Shown piece by piece: positions 43,935 through 54,660 of a DNA stretch of 64,000 nucleotides. The position numbers and the translations under genes are program-made. The stretch is from Pachyseris speciosa (lineage: Eukaryota; Cnidaria; Anthozoa; Scleractinia; Pachyseridae). The notes under the pieces were generated by a model, which saw only the letters and a program-made list of their open reading frames with translations, ran no database searches and was not told the DNA's origin. The stretch's first letter is position 1, and each line of letters opens with the position of its first letter. The stretch spans positions 1 to 64,000 of the forward strand of contig JAEMWC010000613.1 of the NCBI GenBank assembly GCA_016490735.1, given 5' to 3'.

Positions 43935-44440
43935 TTCATTTGATGTGTTTATGCTTAAAACGCATGTGTGCTACTGCTAGCGCTACATATTTCAAAATTG
44001 GAACTAAATCCTGAAATTTCACAAGCAATCTTCTAAATAAAGCTATTCAGTTGTCTTAGTGTAATATTACAGCAGCTGTATTGAATGGAATACAAAGTAA
44101 TTAGTAGATAGCCTATTATTCATGCTAAAACTGATCGCCGTTAATTTCGCAGATAAACAGCATTAGATATAGCCGCTATATTTAACAATTAGATTGAGCT
44201 AAGGATTTTCTATCACGCATCTATTAGTCGTTCAAACTAAACAAGTAAATCATCTAAATACTCCTCGCAGATACTTCGAAAACGCCAAGAAGCATCCGCC
44301 AATTTGTTGACTACCAATACTCACTATCTATCACAGAATAGATAGCGAGTAGCGCAGCCAATTCGTGATAGAAGGCTAGTAGATTTATAGCGGAGCACCA
44401 TGGTTAAGAAAATATGGTAACCCATCTGCTTGAGAAAATT
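43879..44440. other. Nothing recognised
   Basis: AT-rich non-coding sequence before repeat R. Confidence 0.4.
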
Positions 44441-44508
44441 TGGTTTTGGTCACCGTACGACCGTACGCGCGTACGTCCGCCCTTCCATGTATGGGATGTG
44501 AAATGTCC

Positions 44509-44557
<49 letters not shown>

Positions 44558-44910
44558 CCAACATGACCGCCATACTCCAGATGGCCAGATAGTTTACAGC
44601 ACTTGACCATATCGCGGGCTTAAGTTTAAAGCTCATCGACGTCAGTTGTTTCTTTGAAGTTGACTGAAGACAAAGTACTGATTTTCGATTGTATCGCAGG
44701 CTCAAGCCAGGTGTAGGACACCCAAACCAAAACTGCTTCTGCGGCTTGAGATTTCACATTCATTTGGTTTCTTCATTTTGAGCCAAACAACTTTATTTTC
44801 TTCGAAGTTCAGTTTCTGTCTTTTAATTCGCGTAAAAGGCATAAAAATTGAGATACTCCGGAAGGTGAATTTTGAACTGATAAAATGGAAAAGCAAAAGG
44901 TTTTTCTCAG
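44440..44910 (+). repeat. Repeat R, left part (interrupted copy)
   Basis: Contains (TAA)n at 44512-44556, then CATATCGCGGGCT..., CAGGTGTAGGACACC and GATACTCCGGAAGGTGAA blocks. These match the uninterrupted copy 57520-57970. The copy continues at 54532-54660 after the giant palindrome. Confidence 0.75.
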
Positions 44911-46016
44911 AAAATTCTTAAGAGTCAATGTCCGTAAAAATCAAACAAAATTCAAAATCAGTGGCAAACCTTGAAAAATCGATTTCGCTCATACTTTCAA
45001 GTTAGGAAGGGTAACCATGATATAGCTGATTTGGGTAAATATCGTTTAATTTTGAACAAAAATGCAAATTACCGAACACTGCCGAATATGCCGCTCAGAC
45101 TGGTGACTTTTGGCTCCACTTTAGTGGTCTTGTGTAAAATAATTGAAGCGCCTCCTATGAAAAATAACTACTAATTCTCATTAAACAAGCTTTTGGCTAT
45201 TGTTTAACCACATTTGGGAGCAATCAAGCTATTCTATAGCTTCCAAATAATTTTATTCTCGGTGACTATATTTTGTGTCAATAAAAGTGGGTCTTACGAA
45301 AAGTGTCATAGCGAGTGTGCTATATCTTTAAACATTACGAAACTCAGGTTATCCAATGTTGAAATAAATGTATTTAGACTGATATAACGAAAACTTTGGG
45401 CAAATGTTCGTGTGTGACGCTTCAGGCTCTTAAAGTGTGGTGAGATTGTATTCTTTTGCCCTTTGGGTTCAAAACACAGCAAGACAATATCCGTTCTTGT
45501 TTTGACTTGTAAATTAATAACAACGCTTTAAAAGACATAGAGAAAGAAAGATAGTTCCATTTTTAAGTAATCCATACCTGTTTTGATGTCAAAATGGCAT
45601 CTTTGTGGATCTTCTGGGCTGGATAAACTACCGAGTCGCAAGTCGATCTGTGAACACTTGTTAATGCTCCCAACCCAAGAACGGCAAGAAAAATACACAC
45701 AGTGTATTCCCCAAGATGAACCACAAACCAAGGCTGATACTAAACCTGTTAACACCGTCACTCCTAAGAGTGATTGACATGCTATTTCTCCTTACAAATG
45801 AAAAGGAAATCGTAAAGCAAATAGGTGAGGAGGAAACCATAGACTAGGGGTTATCTGAAAGCAATGAAAAACAAGCAATAGGGGTTTGATGGCAGTCAGT
45901 AAGGAGAATTAGCATCCAGATCAAGAGAGCAAAAGGTTGAACAGGTCAGAAGTCAGTTTGGTATGAAACTAGAACTCATCCTAAGAATAGTGGCAAAATA
46001 ATGTACAGTATAGAAC

Positions 46017-46856
46017 CTAATTAAACATGTCCTTTAGAAGCTTACTGGAGACTTCTGACAAAAGTGAATGGGAGCATCTAATATATCTTTGATAGCAATC
46101 TGAAGACCAGCGCCCTAAGGTCTTAATCAACCAGAGGGGGAGACCCACAGAGGCAGCAGTGGTAGCGGCCCCTTTTCTATAGCTGTGGCCAGCATATTGC
46201 GTAGGGTTGAGGCCAGACATGGCTAGGAGAGATCTAGTTTCAGAAGTTAAAGTATCTTTGGTTAGTGGGGTGCCAGACTGATACTGAGAGAGGGGCCCAG
46301 GAGTGTTGGTTCTGGCCCTCAAGTACATCTTCATTGCTTTCACAGGGCAGATAGGCTGATTCGTTTTCCCAATTAGGATGGTATGGCCAACCCGAAATGG
46401 GTCGCACTTGGAAATCTTCACCTGAATAGACATGTAATCTGGGTGGATCAAAGTTGGAAGGAAGCGTACATCGCTTGGGGAGAGATGTATTTCGAAAGAA
46501 TACTTTGAGTTACAAGTCAATTCACCAAGACGCATGAAACCAAAGAAAGCCAGGGTCATGGCCGCCCAGATCATGAGGGAATCATAGTTAGAAGTATGTG
46601 GGATGGCAAGAAGGTATAAAAATAGACTGAGGTGATGGATTGTAATAGGTAGACGGACTCTTGTAGAGCAGCCCTGTGACCGTTTGATACCTTTGCAGAT
46701 CAGCTGTAGGCGGGGATACTTTTTAAGATCTAAATCATAGCCATTCCGGATGTGCAAATGGCGGACAGCAGCAAGGTAACTCTTGATAGAGGAGTGCTTA
46801 ATTGACCGTGCCAAGTAGGCAGCATATTGAACAAGAGTGCCTTCATCCACTGGCAA
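46017..46856 (-). CDS. Tyrosine recombinase of DIRS/Ngaro type
   Basis: 279 codons open to a stop at 46017-46019; the frame starts without ATG and probably continued from the polymerase region. An N-terminal SAM-like core-binding part (SSIKSYLAAVRHLH) is followed by the catalytic set: Arg109 in FMRLGELT, Lys150, His224-x-x-Arg227 in GHSYRKGA, Trp250 in LGRWSS, and Tyr255/Tyr258 in CYQRYIR. All catalytic residues are present. It would integrate the circular DNA copy of the element without the integrase used by LTR elements. No methyltransferase domain was seen, which fits Ngaro better than DIRS1. Confidence 0.9.
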   Translation of the reverse strand: MPVDEGTLVQYAAYLARSIKHSSIKSYLAAVRHLHIRNGYDLDLKKYPRLQLICKGIKRSQGCSTRVRLPITIHHLSLFLYLLAIPHTSNYDSLMIWAAMTLAFFGFMRLGELTCNSKYSFEIHLSPSDVRFLPTLIHPDYMSIQVKISKCDPFRVGHTILIGKTNQPICPVKAMKMYLRARTNTPGPLSQYQSGTPLTKDTLTSETRSLLAMSGLNPTQYAGHSYRKGAATTAASVGLPLWLIKTLGRWSSDCYQRYIRCSHSLLSEVSSKLLKDMFN

Positions 46857-46989
46857 GAACTTACCAATAGAAGGTCGATAGAGAAGACAGAATGCTAGAA
46901 ATCTCTTTTCCGCCGAGGTATAAGTCTGTTTTGTTGATGCTGCAATGGATAGGCCCAGGTAATAGCTGATGTCAACATTCAGATCTCCA

Positions 46990-47413
46990 GGAGTATGGAT
47001 GGTACTGGACAGGGGGCTTGCTCGGCATGTGGTGCTAAGACCGAAATCTCTCCATCTGAAAGCGAGAAATGGAGTCTACAATCTCATTCTTTTTCCCTTC
47101 TATGTGCATGATCTTCAGATAAAAATTGTGTTCTAGAGTGAGAAGTGTTAAATGCCGCACAGATCCATTACCCTCGGGATACGATACCGTTTTGAGTTGA
47201 CAACGTGAACTACGGACTCATTATCACAGTAAAAGATGATGTGTTTGTTGGCAAAAGCATCCCCCCACAAGTGGCAGGCAACAACAATGGCAGAATTCTT
47301 TCCAAGCAATGCTTATGCCTGGCTGACCTATCTGTTGATGTCTTTGCCAGCAACCCTGAAACCATTTCCGCCCAAAGATCCATCCACAGCCCAAGGCACC
47401 CGAGGCATCAGTT
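46990..47413 (-). pseudogene. RNase H domain of the retroelement, frameshifted
   Basis: Continues from the reverse transcriptase after a frame change: DASGALGCGWIFG (first catalytic Asp), then after a shift IIFYCDNESVVHVVNSK and RIPRVMDLC, then another shift to LEHNFYLKIMHIEGK...IVDSISRFQM. The order is that of DIRS-type RNase H. At least two frame changes separate it from its neighbours, so this copy is no longer a single polyprotein. Confidence 0.7.
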
Positions 47414-48667
47414 TTAGAGTTCTAAAGAAACAGAGTCTACCCATGAAGTTGATAAGAAAAAGGCAGCCCCATTCCTGTGAGAGATGAATTTTTTCCAAGT
47501 TAGAAGATCCTTCAAAAACCCTGAACTTAACTTAATGTGGTGGTGGGGTTGGGTGACATTACAAGTAAGCTTGACCATACGTTGCAAGAAGGGTCTTCCT
47601 GGAGGTATGACTTTGCATGCAAAATTTAAGGTGCCTATCAGTGACTGCAACTCCTTAAGGGTACAGGATGTTCTGCATTCAAAGGAAGCTAGAGATGTCT
47701 GGATCCGCTCGACTTTGTCGGGGGATAGCCTGGCCTCCATCTTGTCCGAATCAAGGATAATGCCCATGAACTCCAAGACTTTGTCTGGGCCTTGGGTTTT
47801 GTTAGTTGCAACAGGGATACCAATATTTCGGAATGTGAGAAGCATGCTGGACAAGCTCACCTGACAGGCCTGGTTGAACGGGGGAGAGGGTGAGGCAGGT
47901 TCAACAATTAGGAAGTCATCGAGAATATGGCAGACAAATTGAATATAGCACTTATTCAGAAGGATCCACTCGACAGCATCCGACAACATATTGAAGAGAA
48001 AGGGGGCACTTCTTAACCCAAACGGAAGAACTTTGTCATAATAATGTTTGCCATTCCAAAACATGCCAAAGAGCTCATAGTGTGAGGGTTTTAAAGGAAA
48101 AAGTCGAAAGGCCGACTCAATGTCGGTTTTGGCAAGAAAACAGCCTCTGCCATGACGGAGAATTCCGCAGATAGCATTGTCAATGGTAACATAGTGCAAG
48201 CTATGGTCCTCTTTTGAGATTGAGTGATTGATGCTTGTAGTTCCAGACTTGGGAAAGGAGAGGTGAAATATCGTTCGGAACTTAGTGGAGTGCTTCTTAA
48301 GCACTAGCCCTATAGGGGATACTTGCAAATTTGGAAACGGTGGAGTGGAAAAGGGGCCAGCTACCCTCCCTAAGGCGACTTCTTTAGCCAAATTTTCGGT
48401 AACGATTTCGGGCTGTGCTAAGGCTGTGGGTAAATTAGGTGAAAATCTAGCAATGCAGGAGCCATTATACCCAATATCTGCCCCAGTATTCAGATAACTA
48501 CATAATTTGGACACAAAGATGCGATCGGGGTGCTCCCTAAGTGCTTTATCGAGTTCACTAACATTGAAGTCTGTGCGTGACTTGCATCGTGTTTTTTCAT
48601 CACTCGCCAAGTTAGTAGTCACAGATTGAGATAAGATAATTCTAACAAAAATAAACAAGAGTATCAA
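47414..48667 (-). CDS. DIRS/Ngaro-type reverse transcriptase
   Basis: 417 codons from ATG. A short N-terminal region with HPDRIFVSKLCSYLNTGADIGY, the lead-in typical of DIRS-type polymerases, is followed by reverse transcriptase blocks: LAKTDIESAF (Asp182), LPFGLRSAP and the catalytic HILDDFL (Asp250-Asp251), then a connection to RNase H. It copies the element's RNA into DNA. It ends in a stop at the RNase H junction, which continues in another frame. The first ~37 codons are also present in the right arm of the palindrome; the rest is not. It is the best preserved part of the element, with no internal stops. It could belong to a PAT-like instead of a Ngaro-like lineage. Confidence 0.88.
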   Translation of the reverse strand: MILLFIFVRIILSQSVTTNLASDEKTRCKSRTDFNVSELDKALREHPDRIFVSKLCSYLNTGADIGYNGSCIARFSPNLPTALAQPEIVTENLAKEVALGRVAGPFSTPPFPNLQVSPIGLVLKKHSTKFRTIFHLSFPKSGTTSINHSISKEDHSLHYVTIDNAICGILRHGRGCFLAKTDIESAFRLFPLKPSHYELFGMFWNGKHYYDKVLPFGLRSAPFLFNMLSDAVEWILLNKCYIQFVCHILDDFLIVEPASPSPPFNQACQVSLSSMLLTFRNIGIPVATNKTQGPDKVLEFMGIILDSDKMEARLSPDKVERIQTSLASFECRTSCTLKELQSLIGTLNFACKVIPPGRPFLQRMVKLTCNVTQPHHHIKLSSGFLKDLLTWKKFISHRNGAAFFLSTSWVDSVSLEL

Positions 48668-48906
48668 ATATATCGCTATTTTTCAGGTTTTAAAGCAATT
48701 GAAAATTACGTTAGTGCAATGAAATATACTATTTTGCTATCGGAGAGGATCGATTCGCTAAACCAAGTGAGTTTTGTAACCCTGTAATAACCAGCAAAGT
48801 AATTCCTGCAGTTTGTCTCATTTCCGAAACAATGAATGCTTTCTGTCACCTTGCTAGACATGGTGTCGTATCCATTTCTGAATATTAGGTATCAGTTGCA
48901 CAGCTA

Positions 48907-49334
48907 ATCTTTATGACGATGGAAGGTTGGTTCTCTTTTAAGGCAATAACAGGAAGAGTCTTTGGCTTTGACGGTAGAGGTAGAAAATAGGAAGTCCAGG
49001 TTGTTCCTCTGTCTTCATGTTCAAAAGATATTGCAAATCATCTGGAACCATAATCGTTTACTTGGCCAGAAAACGCAATTGTTCTCATATTGTGTCGAGC
49101 GGCAGTTTTCAAAATGCCAGATTCTTTTGACGGGTTGACCATATGTCCACGTCATCGTGGGAAGCTAGGTGTAGGATGGACGAAGGGAGCCACCAGATGC
49201 AGAATACCACCTCCTTTGTCCAACCATGGAAAAGGTCGTAGTAAAATCTGGCCACAAGGAGACAGGGGAATAGGGAAACAAGATTCAGAGATGGTTCTAC
49301 GAAAGACTGGTGTGTTTATTCAAGCTGGATCTGG
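48907..49334 (+). pseudogene. Captured exon-like fragment, left arm copy
   Basis: Reads FKAITGRVFGFDGRG, then LSSCSKDIANHL, LCRAAVFKMPDSFDGLTICP, a His/Arg-rich stretch, and RIPPPLSNHGKGRSKIWPQG with GDRGIGKQDSEMVLRKTGVF. It ends at a GTAAGG splice donor. Cys and His spacing suggests a zinc-binding fold; function unknown. Stops near 48988 and 49051 disable it. It runs antisense to the adjacent reverse transcriptase. Its inverted partner is at 50641-51110. Confidence 0.55.
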
Positions 49335-49849
49335 TAAGGTGGTCATTCAAACTATGATATATAATTTATTGTTTACATTTTCACTATGTATCATCAAAGC
49401 GTCGTTCTGTTCTTATTCTTTGATGTGTGTTGCGTTACCAGGAATATGAAGGTCAGGCCGAGATAAGATGAAGACGCTTTAAACGTTCACCAGTCCCACG
49501 ACAGAAGTTGATGCGTTGGAAGTCCAGTTGAAGACAACAACATTGCAGGTATGTTATGCTATCAATTTGTCTTTAGTATTGGGAAAATTAGTTTCTGAGA
49601 TCACGGCGGCTCAAAACCTTATTTTCTGGCTTCCTGTGCTTTCGTAGTACACTCACTAGCAAGAGCGTTTACCATCTGCATATGTTACGTTACAGCAGAG
49701 GAACCCCATAACCACAGGATTCCCAAAGTACACGCTTTATTTCGTTGGAATGCACACACAAAATAAAAGTCATATATTTTTTTTAAATAACGAGTTGAGC
49801 CGACTGTGCTGAGATCAGATAAATAGGGTAATTTCCCCGGGAGTACTCC

Positions 49850-50265
49850 CAGAAAAATTGGGTGGGGGGTGTGCGACCCACTTCCTGAAACATTTCCCCT
49901 ATTTAAGACCAAAATCTGCAAATTTCCCTACCCTATTGACCAAAAATTCGATACTCTATTTCAGACCTATTTCCAGTACACGGTTGGCGTAAACATAATT
50001 TGAGAAGGGCTTTTTTTTGATGGTGTTTTCGCCTAAAGATGAAGAAGTAGCTTGTACAGGGTGGTAAGCTAGAAAAATTACTAAGAAATTTTGGCACAAA
50101 TGTCTGTGGATCATCATTAGGCGATAACACCATCAACGAAATCTCTTCTCGAATTATGTTTACGCCAACCGTGTACGGGAAATAGGTCCGAAATAGGGTA
50201 TCGAATTTTTGTCACGTCTGAAATAGGGTAGGGAAAATCGCACATTTTGGTCTGAAATTGGGGAA
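49850..50265. repeat. Centre of the giant inverted repeat
   Basis: CCTACCCTATT, CTATTTC(A/C)GACCTATTTCC and ACGGTTGGCGTAAACATAAT on the left pair with their complements on the right. The unpaired middle is roughly 50038-50113 between GATGGTGTTTTCGCCTAA and its inverted copy. Confidence 0.75.
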
Positions 50266-50640
50266 AGGTTTCAGGAAGCGGGTCGCACACCCCCACCTAT
50301 ACGTAACGCTCTCGCTAGTGAGTGTACTACGAAAGCACAGGAAGCCGGGAAATAAGGAGTTGAACCGCCGCGATCTCAGAAACTAATTTTCTCAATACTA
50401 AAGACAAATTGAGAGCATAACATACATGCAATGTTATTGTCTTTAACTGGACTTATAACTCAGTAACTTCTGTCTTGGGACTGTTGGGCGTACAAAGCGT
50501 CTTCATTTCAATTCGACATGACCTCCATACTGGTGGCAACGCAACACACATTAAAGAATAAGAAGAGAACGACGCCTTGATGATACATAATGAAAATGTA
50601 AACAATAAATTATATGTCATAGTTTGAATGACCACCTTAA

Positions 50641-51110
50641 ACACACCACTCTTTCCATGAAACTATATGATATGTGCGGTATATAAATCCCATTATCATT
50701 ACCATTACCATTGCCATTCGTAATACCATCTCTGAATCTTGATTCCCTATCCCCCTGTCCCCTTGTGGCCAGGTTTTACTACGGCCTTTCCCGTGGTTGG
50801 ACAAAGCAGGTGGTATTCTACATCTGGTGGCTCCTCTCGTTCATGCTGTAACTACCTTCTCACTATGACGTGTACATATGGTGATCCTGTCAAAAGAAAC
50901 TGGCATTTTGTAAACTGCCGCTCGGCACAATATGAAGTCAATTTCGTTTTCTGGTCCAGTAAACGAATGAGATACCAGATGATTTGCAATATCTTTTGAA
51001 CATGAAGATGGAAGAACAACCTGGACCTCCTTTGTCCGATCTCTACCGTCAAAACCACAGACTCCTCCTGTTATTGCCTTGACAGAGCAGCAACCTTCCA
51101 TCATCATAAA
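50641..51110 (-). pseudogene. Captured exon-like fragment, right arm copy
   Basis: Minus-strand partner of 48907-49334 with the same motifs (ITGGVCGFDGRDR, LPSSCSKDIANHL, LCRAAVYKMPVSFDRITICT, LSNHGKGRSKTWPQG). The first part is open from 51107 to about 50843; the remainder is frame-shifted. Better preserved at its start than the left copy. Confidence 0.55.
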
Positions 51111-51226
51111 GATTAGCTGTACAACTGATACCTGATATCCAGAAATGCATACGATACCACGTCCAGCAAGGTGACAGAAAGCATTTCATTGTTTCGGAAA
51201 TGAGACAAAATGTCTGTAGGAATTAC

Positions 51227-52131
51227 TTACCACAGGGAACCCAAACAATCTGTTTGTGTGACCCTGTGTTATTTTATAGTAAGTGTATGGGATTTACCGT
51301 AGCGACGAATCGCTAAATATATGTATTGAACAACGCTAAATAAAAGTTAAATTATCTTACCTGTGGTGTAGTATCGTCCTTTTGCCTCAATACTGAAATT
51401 GTAAGCGATTCTGTTGGGTTTTGTCTTCGCCGCCGACTGTGCCTCATAAGAAACGAAAAGGGTGGAAAGACCTGTGAACAGCGTACTAGCAAGATCTTCA
51501 TGTGCCAGCTAGAAACCGTCCTGGTGATTACCTGTTTCTGATTGGACACCGTTTAACAATAACCGATTCAAAATACGTACGGTGGTGGGGAAGTTTAATA
51601 AGTTATTATTTAACGGCGTCCAATCAGAAAAGAGGGAATCGGCAGCACGGTTTTCAGCTGGCACATGAAGATCTCGCTACGCATTTCGATCACTTGATTT
51701 TGAATTTATTCGAGGGCTAGTTCGGGACCGCTTGGGCGTATTTTCGATACAGAGGCACGGGAAGAAGCGTGAATGTTTCGGCCTTTATGTTGCGTGGTTT
51801 GGAAGCTGAGCCATGGGATTTTCTGGGCAAAAATCGCCTCGGCGCTGGCTCGGTGCTGGAGCCGTTCAAAGGTCTTTCCACCCTTTTCGTTTGTTATGAG
51901 GCATAGTCGGCGGCGAAGACAAAACCCGACAAAATCGCTTAAAATATCACTATTTAGGCTAAAGGACGACAGTACACCACAGGTAAGACAATTTAAGTTT
52001 TATTTAGCGTTATTCAATACACATATTTAGCGATTCGTCGCTAGAGCATGAAACATACGGTAAATCCCACACAATTACTATAAAATAACCAAGGGACACA
52101 CAGATTGTCTGGGTGCCCTGTGGTTATTACC
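51227..52131. mobile_element. ~900-bp foldback element with ACCACAGGG ends, nested in the right arm
   Basis: ACCACAGGGAACCCAAACAA at the left and its complement ending CCCTGTGGT at the right. The arms extend about 300 bases (CTAAATAAAAGTTAAATT..., GCCGCCGACTGTGCCTCATA, CGAAAAGGGTGGAAAGACCT). The left arm of the giant palindrome has continuous sequence at the same site (near 48774-48800), so this inserted after the palindrome formed. Confidence 0.8.
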
Positions 52132-52843
52132 GGGCTACAAAACTCAATTGGTTTAGCGAATCGATCCTCTCCAATAGCAAAATTGCATATTTCCCCTGTA
52201 CTAACGTAATTTTCAATGGATTCAAAACCTGAAAAATAGCGATATATTCAATACTCTTGTTTAGTTTTGTTGGAATTATCTTATCTCAAACTGTGACTAT
52301 TAATTAAATATTTACGCACAGACTCGAACAACTGCAGTGCCGATCAATTAGGACTGTTAGAGGTCCTTCAAATTCAACAAAAAATAAAAACTAAAAACTA
52401 AAAACTAAAATTAAATAGTTAATCAATTGCAAAAAGAGCAAGTAAGATTTTTTCCCAATGATTAAGGGAATTTCAACCTGTCAGTCAAAAATACTTCGTT
52501 GTTGGTTATCCTGTGGTGGTTGCATTGACATGTGTTTACAGATCGACTTACGATATGACTCAGCAGTTTATCCAGCCCAGAAGATCCACAAAGATGCCAT
52601 TTTGAAATCAAAACAGGTATGGATTACTTAAAAATGGAATTATCTTTCTTTCTATACGTCGTTTAAAGCGTTGTTATTACTCGGGTGAGGAACGCCGCTC
52701 GAGTCTGAAATTGAGCACCGTTTTTCTTCGTCGTCGTCGTCGAGTTTCATCCACAAAGCTCACTTCCGGCGTTTCTGCGCAAACGCTAACTAATAATGGT
52801 CATTTTGGCGCAAGTAAACTATTTTTACCTAAGTAGCTAAGCT

Positions 52844-53110
52844 GAATGACTGTGGCCTAGCGGTCATTTTTATCACTTGTGATGTAGATGATCCGGGTTC
52901 GACTCCCGCTGTCGACACCGGGTTTTTTTTTTTTTTTTTTCGGTTCCTTTTTCATCTTCTTTTTTTAAATTTTTTTAACAAATGTTATAATTATTGTAAG
53001 TTATAAATGGTTGAGCTACAAAGCAATTTTCAAGGGATATATGTTGATAAAGGTCTATGGATATACACGGCAAAGAAACAAACACGAACCGATGAATGAT
53101 GCCTGTTGTC
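52844..53110 (+). mobile_element. tRNA-headed SINE family, copy 2
   Basis: Head with A box TGGCCTAGCGG (52852) and B box GGTTCGACTCC (52896-52906), followed by a poly-T stretch and the shared body (GGTTGAGCTACAAAGCAATTTT, GGGATATATGTTGATAAAGG). Part of a ~1.27-kb insertion in the right arm. Confidence 0.7.
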
Positions 53111-53539
53111 ACGTATCGGAAAACGTCGATTCACCTTGTGTCTTTGAAGTCTGAACAACTAATATGTTAAGAGAAGTGTCCATACGAATGTTTGCAAGTT
53201 CAACAGCAAGAAGAAAGCTTTCAACATAATCAAACTTAACTCCAGTTGGTTTTAATTAGACTGCCGTGTTTCCTCGTGGCCGCTTCATATTAAACTAATT
53301 TTTAGTGGTGGTACATTTTGTTGAATAACTCAAGTACGGGACATCACACAACCCTGAGACTTTGACAAGTAGTTTATCTACTATTTTACCACATCATCTC
53401 AATTTCTGGACATTAGTTTGTGAATGATAAGCAATTTTAGTTTTACCTAACGTGACGTGAAACTGACGGTAGAGACCTTACTCTCTTTCTTATGTCTCAA
53501 ATGACGTTTTTGCAAACAGGTTATTTTTCTTCCACATTT

Positions 53540-53960
53540 CACCGAGACTCCATTAATGTTTATGGGGAAAAATCCTACATCTTTTGATAAGCGTTTCCTT
53601 TCTCAAACACCTAGCAGAAATATTCGTCGAAGGGATGCAAACAACCGAGGTTCGACTTCTACTAGTGGCACCTGCGGTGGGCTTTTTTCTTTCTATTCGT
53701 CTTCTTTTTTTTTCTTCTTCTTCTTTTATAAATCTTTTTTTGCAAGTGTTATTGTTCTCAATGGTTGAGCTGTAAAGCAATTTTGTAATTTTAAAGGGAT
53801 ATATGTTGATCTGATAGGAATCTACGGATATGCACCGCAAAGAAATAGACTCCAACACAAGCCAAGCCAGACTTCTCTCTATTCTTTTGTTTAGCGCTAA
53901 ATTAGGGATACAATACTGTCTTTTGCGAGCCTGAGTTTAGGCTATTTGTAGCCTGTTGTT
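53540..53960 (+). mobile_element. tRNA-headed SINE family, copy 3
   Basis: B-box-like GGTTCGACTTC at 53649-53659, then a T-rich tract and the shared body (CAATGGTTGAGCTGTAAAGC, GCGCTAAATTAGG). The right end adjoins resumption of the palindrome arm. Confidence 0.6.
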
Positions 53961-54531
53961 AATTTACAAGTCAAAACAAGAACGGATATTGTCTCGCTGT
54001 GTTTTGACCCCAAAGGGCAAATGAATACAATTTCACCACACATTAAGAGCCTGAAGCGTCACACACGAACATTTGCCCAAAGTTTTCGTTATATCAGTCT
54101 AAATTCCCTTATTTCAACATTGGATAACCTGAGTTTCGTAGTGTTTAAAGATATAGCACACTCGCTATGACACTTCTCGTAAGACCCACTTTTACTGACA
54201 CAAAATATAGTCACCGAGAATAAAATTATTTGGAAGCTGTAGAATAGCTTGATTGCTCCCAAACGTGGTTAAACAATAGTTAAAAGCTTGTTTAATGAGA
54301 ATTAGTAGTTATTTTTCATAGGAGGCGCTTCAATTATTTTACACAAGACCACTAAAGTGGAGCCAAAAGTCACCAGTCTGAGCGGCATATTCGGCGGTGT
54401 TCGGAAATTTCCCAAACTAACAATATTATGGTTCTAAGAAGACATTACCTTTTCTAACTTGAAAGTGTGAGCGAAATCGATTTTTCAAGGTTTGCCACCT
54501 CTTGTTTGATTTTTACGGACATCCACTCTTA

Positions 54532-54660
54532 AATTTTGGATCCACTTGTTTGGCGCCCGGATTGTGCGGTTGAAAAACAAAATGACTTAACGCTTCAAGG
54601 GCTTGTTCACTTTACCGCGGCATCTTGCAGCGCACCAAGAAAGTTCACTTAAAAAACCAC
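54532..54660 (+). repeat. Repeat R, right part (interrupted copy)
   Basis: Shares GGATTGTGCGGTTGAAAA, ACGCTTCAAGGGCTTG and TTTACCGCGGCATCTTG with 57850-57970, completing the copy begun at 44440-44910. Confidence 0.72.

Larger units (their letters stand above)
44911..54531. mobile_element. ~9.6-kb giant inverted repeat carrying a DIRS/Ngaro-type retroelement
   Basis: Arm pairs: 44911-45530 with 53955-54531; 45535-45660 with 52540-52677; 48555-48830 with 51190-51230 plus 52130-52325; 48830-49670 with 50310-51190; and 49850-50037 with 50114-50265. A centre of about 75 bases lies near 50075. Left-arm 45665-48565 (polymerase and recombinase) has no partner: the right arm has about 200 unrelated bases there. 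The right arm has gained 51227-52131 (foldback) and 52678-53950 (SINEs). The whole unit interrupts repeat R, so it moved, or was duplicated, as one block. Likely two head-to-head copies of one element, one internally deleted. Confidence 0.75.

Noticed and set aside
49933..50136. 67-codon minus-strand frame at the palindrome centre
   Set aside because: Part of the inverted-repeat centre with no domain; a repeat-derived frame is more likely than a gene.
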